Of a stretch of 64,000 nucleotides of DNA, positions 58,452-64,000 are shown piece by piece; position 1 is the first letter of the stretch, and the number at the start of each line of letters is the position of its first letter. The position numbers and the translations under genes were made by a program. This DNA is from Nageia nagi. Its lineage: Eukaryota > Pinophyta. The notes under the pieces are model-generated. The model had not been told where the DNA came from, did not search any database, and saw nothing but the letters and a program-made list of their open reading frames with translations. Location of the stretch: assembly GCA_050084985.1 (NCBI GenBank), contig JBITNC010000001.1, positions 158,844,001-158,908,000 of the forward strand, written 5' to 3'.

Positions 58452-58740
58452 TCTTTCACAATGCAATTAGCATCTCAGAATATCACAACAAGTTTCTTTG
58501 AAATCCAGTCGTTAGCTTTTTGGGTGGAAATAAATCCAAAGAAGAAAAGGGAGAGGTGGAGAGTTAAAGACGTGGAGGGTGCGTGAAAAGCCTGCGAAAG
58601 TGGTGAGGTTTATCTTTAGCTTCAGTGACGCACGACAACTGCACTCTGCAAGTCCAAAGCACAGCAATGTTGTCAGGAAAGACCCCAACATGCTGCGTCC
58701 ACGTCTCCCTCTCCAATTTCTTTAAAGAAGATTTCAATTA
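58452..58740 (-). promoter_or_regulatory. Conserved upstream block of IQD copy 4
   Basis: Nearly identical to the block at 338-597, with an extra 'aagaagaaaagggagaggtggag' segment also seen in copy 3. It ends at the repeat unit start. Regulatory role inferred from position. Confidence 0.4.
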
Positions 58741-61200
58741 TTTAATTTGAGGTTTGGTTTTTATAATAGTAATTAAGGATAACTATTATCTATCTACTTT
58801 TTTATTTTCTTCCTCAAAATACCTTGAAACAGGCCCTTAGAAAATATATGGGAAGTTACATAGGCTTGAATGAAATCTATAAGTTCTTCAATAAATAAAA
58901 AATAAAATAATATCCAAAAATACCCAACCTCTCAATGTGAAGGGAGACTTCAGTAATATGTTACCATGTGGAAGTCAACAACTCAAAAGGGAAGCCAAAT
59001 AGGGTGTTGTAAGTGGTCTAAGCTTCCAATAAAGCTGGTAGGCCCCTTCATGACATCACCTTTGTGCATGTTGGAATGAATCCACATGACAAGGTCTTCA
59101 AAACCCTTGCATATAGGTCCCCATGTTGATTTTGTTACACCATCTCCACATGGCATCACTGTAGGTCATGTCTTCTATGTGTGTCATCCACATCATTGTC
59201 CATGGGTATCCTTTGACTCCATGTTTGTTGGTAATTGGTAGAGCTTTTTCTAAATGAGTGCATCCCTCTTAGCTATGTTAATGTGGCTCTTACATTTCTA
59301 CACAATAGTTGGTAATTCCATCTAATCAATACACCTATCCTTCTCCTCCTTTAGTCATCCATGTGGATTTTGGGTCTTATTTTGACATTTTGAATTGCAA
59401 AATCTTTTTTAAAACCTTTTGATTTAAATAAAATTAGTAAAACTTAAAACCTACATAAAAATCACTTCAAACATTAGATTTCGAAACCATCAAAGTTTCC
59501 AAAAATATTGAGGAGAGGTCTTTAATATGAAGATATAAAATCAATTTTTAGTATAATTCCCATTTTGGATCACTTGTCAATTTGTATATGATTTTGGTCC
59601 CAAAAAAGCCTCAAGATTCAAATGATGAGGAAAAATAAATCCCCAAATCAAATCCAAAATTATACCTCTTCTTGAAATCATTCTATCTTTTGCTCATTCT
59701 CTTAACTTATGGCTTTTCACATTATCATTGAGTATGCCTTTTTATTTTATCTTTGGGTCTTCCTCTGGGTCTTATCTTATCCCAATTGGTATTTTTCCTT
59801 TAGAATATTTCTCAATTCTACCTCTAAAAAATTTCATTTTACCACACTCCATGGATGTGATAGTAAAATCTCTAATTCCATATTCTAGTTATAATTTTGA
59901 ATTCCAATTCCCATTTTTTATTATGAAATCAAATGGGCTTTGATATCGATGTGATTCATAAAGTATAGTTTCCTATGGCATTACAAGACTCACCACATAA
60001 GGATTTTGCATACTTGAACCTATGGTACTTGTGGAATATAAATTTTAAAAATTAAGATAAATTGTAAACATCATCACAAAAATTATAAGATAACATTTTA
60101 CCTCAGAGATACCAAATGTGGGAAAAACTCTAGCCAAAAATCTCTACTATATAATGAAGATGTGAGTACAATGGTGGCCTTCCTCCAAAATGCAACTAAT
60201 AGGAACAAACACAAGGCCTCCAACAATCCAATAGACTTACTTTTGATGCTCAATACTCAAGAAACAAGCTCTTAATATATCTTACAATAATTCTGATGTC
60301 ACACTTGCATGGAATCTTATAATTTCTTATGCTCTCATTAATATAGCAAAATTCTCTATTTTCCTTTAAGAAATAGGCTCTCTCAATTCTCCACCAAGAA
60401 TTGGCTATCTTTCTTTCAATAATTCATTCTTCTTCTTGGAATGTGTGTGTCTAATTTACAAATTGGTGGATTCTCTCTACACTCAACTCTTTATGGAGAT
60501 ATCAACACACTATGAAATACTACACAAAGTACCCACTCACAAATTCTCCTTCATGAAGTCTTTACACATGCAAAGTCCTTGATCTCATAGAGGATTCTTA
60601 AAATGTCTCTCATGCACTATGCCATGGCTTGTGTGTATGTCATTTTTCCACTCTCCATAAACTCACTTTTATAATTTTCAAGGGGATTAAAATGGAAAAA
60701 ATGGATACAATAAATATTCCTCTCCTATGAATTGTTTATCTTCATCTCCAACTCGAAAATCTAACTTATATCCCTTTTAGCATTTAGTTTGATCAACATT
60801 TAATTTGAAAAGGTTTGTTTTGTATAGTAGTAATTAAATATTACTATTGTCTATCTATTATTTTATTTTGTTTATCAAAATAACTTAAAATAGTTATCTA
60901 GAAAATGTATGGGAAAATACACAACTTAAATGACATCTACATATTTGACAATAAATAAAAAATAAACTAATACCCAAAAATACACCCAACTTTTCAATAT
61001 AAAGGGTGGACCCAATGGTATGCTACCATGTCGCAGTTAAAAATGTAAAATAAGGAAGTCAAACAAGGTGTTGTAAGTGGTATGTGCTTCCAATTGAGTT
61101 GTTAGACTCCTTCACAAGATCACCTTTGTGTAGGCTACAATGGCACCATGTAAGTAGGGTCTCCAAACTCCTCATGTGCGAGTATATATATATATGTATG

Positions 61201-61238
<38 letters not shown>

Positions 61239-62131
61239 AAAATAAAATATTTTTTAAAACATTTTAATTTAAATAAATCAAATCGAACTTCAAACCTATA
61301 TAGAAATTACTTCAAGCATCAAATTTTGAAACTATCAAGGGTTTCAAGAAGTTGTAAGAGAGCTCTTTAACATGAAGACATAAAATCACATTTTTAGGAA
61401 TTTTCATTTTTTTATCGACTTCCCATTTTACATGACTAACATGATTTGTAAAATCTACTTGCCTATGGCATTGTGAGACTCACCATATACAGATTTCTCA
61501 CACTCAAACTTCAAGTACTTGTGGAATACAAATTCAAATAGCTAAGATAGATAGTAAATAGCATCATGAAAATTATAATTCAAAAATTTACAATGGAGAA
61601 ACCCAATGTGGGAAAAAATTCAAGCCATAAATTTTCATTTTGTGATGAAGAGGTGAGTATAATGGTGTATTTCCTCTAAAAGGATCTTCAAAATGCTATT
61701 GATAGGAATAAACTTAAGGCCTCCAACACTTTAATGGAATTTCGATGATGTTTTCAATATTCAAGCAAGAAGCTCACAATATCTCTTACAATAATTCTCA
61801 TATCACACCTGCGTGGAATTTTATAATTTCTTTTGCTCTCATTAGCATAGCATAATTCTCTACTTCCCTCTAAGAAATAGTCTCTCTGAATTCTTTACTA
61901 AGAATTAGCTATCTTCCTCTTAGGAATGCATTCTTCTTCTTGGAATGTGTGTCTATGTGTCCTCTCTACAAGTTGGTGTATTCTTTTTATACTCAACTCT
62001 CTACGGATATCTCAACATACTATGGATTACTATACAAAATACCCACTCATAAATTCTCCTCCATAGAGTCTTTACAAATATGAAGTCCTCCCTCATAGAG
62101 CCTTCTCAAAATGTCTCCCATGCACTATGGA
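58741..62131. repeat. Anonymous tandem repeat units of block B
   Basis: 58741-60798 corresponds to unit 1 (598-2671) and 60799-62131 to unit 2 (2672-4001) of block A, at very high similarity by eye. Unit 2 stops at 'atgcactatggaa', where the chromovirus RT sequence follows directly. Confidence 0.8.
61183..61236. repeat. Interrupted (TA)n microsatellite
   Basis: Counterpart of 3057-3124, shorter and broken by TGTATGTATG. Confidence 0.9.
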
Positions 62132-62440
62132 AGGATAGGGTACCTATTTTTTATGGTATTTTTATTTAGGATGACCCTATAATCTATACACATCCTTAAT
62201 GTCCCATCCATCTTTTTCACCAACATAATAGAAGAAGAAAATGGACTAGTACTAGGACAAATATGGCCTATAGCTATGATTTCTTTTATGGTCTTTTCAA
62301 TTTCATCCTTGTATATTTTTGGATATCTATAAGGAGTAATGATCACGGGTTTTGTTCCTAGTTCTAAATCAATCACATGTTGAAATCCCTTATTGAGTGG
62401 TAAACCCTTAGGCATATCTCCAAAACCTCCCCTTTACCTA
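62132..62440 (-). pseudogene. Chromovirus RT N-terminal fragment, block B copy
   Basis: The open frame 62125-62415 reads [59 protein letters not shown] and [20 protein letters not shown]. It matches the start of the RT at 8296-8937 and ends at the deletion joint, before the palm. The following 'RYP' is intact here, whereas copy A has RYL. Confidence 0.85.
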
Positions 62441-63000
62441 TCCAAAGAAATATGAATGTTTGAATGAAAATAAATATGATCACTAGACAAATGAGGTATA
62501 CCTTTTGACATGATATACTAGCAGCTCAAACTATTTTGTCCTTCTTGAGTATCTAATTAATCCTCTTAATTGATACCTTTTTTATTGTATTATCCTTGAT
62601 CCCATTCAAAACAATCACATGCCCATAAATTCTCAATTTAAATTATAGAATTTTATGAATGGTAGTGTAGATACCCAATAAGTACAACCATTTTACTCCC
62701 AACAGCATCCAAGGCACTCCTCATAATGAATCATCCTCAATTGAGTAATTACCAAAATTTACCTTCATTTTGGTTACAACTTTGTTGCAAGGCACAATAT
62801 TTCTATTTCCTATAGCCACATTAAAAGTAGAAAAATAATAATAATTTTAGCTCCTTCTTTATCTAAAAACTCTCATCTACAAAGTTGTGGCTTGTCTCAC
62901 CATCAATCAACACAACCACCTTCTCTCCTAACACCTCTCCTTGTACCTTAATGGTAAAAAATCTATTTGTACTACTTAATGTAGCCAATATATGTAATGT
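62441..63000 (-). pseudogene. Chromovirus protease region, block B copy
   Basis: Counterpart of 8938-9500. Around 62870-62960 the minus strand reads LGEKVVVLIDGETSHNF. Decayed as in block A. Confidence 0.55.
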
Positions 63001-63865
63001 TTGGGATAATAAGAGCCTCATTTAATGGTTACTCAAAATCATGCTTCTCATTAGAATCATACTCATTATTTGATGCATCTTTATATGAAATGACCTTAAT
63101 GTAATGAATTTTCCTATTATCAAAACTCTATCACTTTATAGAATGACTTATTGCATTATTTTAATACTTTAATCAATTTATTTTTATTAGCTGTGAGTTC
63201 TTCATATTCCATTTGAGTCATGTATTTGTCAAGAAATACCTAATTTCAAATACTAATTAATTTTCTCTTAGCTCATAAAGATTGTAAGTGTCCCCCTACT
63301 GATGGGAAATAAATTATTAGATTCTCATCTTATGTAGTCCATGAATTCTAAAGGTTGATACCTTCATAGGAAAATGTTGTCAAAATGTAATGGGTTAGTT
63401 AGTTTTAGAACACTAGACCAAAAATAAGCTTTAGAGTCAGGCAATTTGAGGTGGTTATGAGGTGACATTGCATTTGCGCATTTAGTGGTGCTTTTTATAA
63501 GGCAGTTTTACACCGTTCCCATAAAATTACTAAGAGGTGGTTTTAAATCACCCTCTAAAAAAGACAAAAAACAAATGGAAAGGTGTGGGTGGGAAGAAAA
63601 AAGTGGATTATGCAAGTAGTGTTTAGGGGCTATGGTTTCAACTCACCCCAAAAAAACATAGAGAGGTGGTTTTCAACTACCCTTCCATCTCAACCAATAA
63701 AAAAAAATCATGTACGGAAAGGCAAGCACTTCAATTTTTTTGAGGTTAGCATGGTGAGGGGGTAGAGGAGAGACAAGGTATTTCATTTGATATTTTGAGT
63801 GAGGGGGTAGAGAAGAGGAGAAGATAGGGGACGTGAGCAAAGGTATCATTGCAAGCAAGTATTCT
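63001..63865. other. No gene recognised; block B copy of 9501-10359
   Basis: Collinear with the spacer in block A with small deletions, for example in the purine-rich part near 63765. Confidence 0.5.
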
Positions 63866-64000
63866 TTCATATTTTTCATTACATGTTATTGCCTTGTATT
63901 CTTCTTCCTTTCACATACATATCTTAGGGTATTTTTTAGAAAATCCATTTTGTGTGTATCTTGCAATCATTATAGACTATGAAACTATATTTGCTTCATG
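63866..64000 (-). pseudogene. Start of the PPR motif array, block B copy, cut by window edge
   Basis: Matches 10360-10500; on the minus strand it encodes the same decayed 'A.ELFDKMHD' type unit. The rest lies outside the window. Confidence 0.55.

Noticed and set aside
1-64000. tRNA or rRNA genes
   Set aside because: No cloverleaf with A and B boxes and no rRNA-like segment was noticed; the only tRNA-related sequences are primer-binding sites.

Overview
This is plant nuclear DNA, AT-rich and dominated by decayed transposable elements. The assignment rests on plant-specific families: IQ67-domain (IQD) calmodulin-binding genes, pentatricopeptide (PPR) motifs, a plant mobile domain (PMD) protein, plant Ty3/gypsy chromovirus and Tat-type LTR elements, Ty1/copia gag and LINEs. 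The repeat density and old, nested, segmentally duplicated elements suggest a seed plant with a large genome; a gymnosperm is plausible but the sequence does not settle it. Three 100-N scaffold gaps interrupt the window (16062-16161, 33478-33577, 44851-44950).

The only genes that look intact are two very short IQD genes on the minus strand (29806-30397 and 57856-58451), each with two exons and about 165 codons. Two further copies (1-337, cut by the window edge, and 34129-34731) each carry a one-base frameshift. The four copies sit in larger duplicated blocks. Block A (1 to about 10.5 kb) matches block B (58.1-64.0 kb): IQD exon, tandem 1.3-2.1 kb anonymous repeat units, a minus-strand chromovirus and the start of a PPR array. 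Block B lacks 4.6 kb of A (A coordinates 4002-8624). A second pair, 27.87-30.4 and 55.95-58.5 kb, joins the tail of a LINE to an IQD gene. A third set (24.9-26.1, 35.0-38.0 and 42.2-44.4 kb) carries a copia gag; in two of the three copies it is split by a solo LTR.

Region by region: 0-4.5 kb IQD copy 1 and anonymous repeats; 4.5-9.5 kb minus-strand chromovirus (LTR, chromodomain, integrase, RNase H, RT, protease); 10.4-12.2 kb PPR pseudogene; 12.2-15.4 kb LTR with a Met-type primer-binding site, non-coding interior and an exact 195-bp tandem duplication; 15.4-24.8 kb three minus-strand LTR-element remains, one with gag-protease, one with a long unrecognised reading frame, one with a diverged 693-bp protein-coding repeat; 24.9-26.1 kb copia gag plus solo LTR; 27.9-31.3 kb LINE tail and IQD copy 2; 34.1-38.0 kb IQD copy 3 and copia gag plus solo LTR; 39-42.2 kb anonymous repeat and LINE fragment; 42.2-44.4 kb copia gag without the solo LTR; 44.5-54.8 kb anonymous repeats split by the Tat-like element; 54.8-58.5 kb LINE and IQD copy 4; 58.5-64 kb block B.

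The most striking object is the 7.5-kb LTR element at 45595-53088, bounded by a 5-bp target duplication (CATAC) and with empty sites elsewhere in the window. It keeps gag but has no recognisable protease, RT or integrase. Instead it carries, on the opposite strand and behind its own TATA-like box, a three-exon PMD gene of 598 codons, followed by three successive tandem-repeat arrays (about 41, 96 and 68 bp) before the polypurine tract. The PMD frame has no indels but eight in-frame stops, all TAG or TAA, and my hand alignment of the two LTRs found about 28 differences, all transitions. This looks like methylation-driven C-to-T decay of a non-autonomous element.
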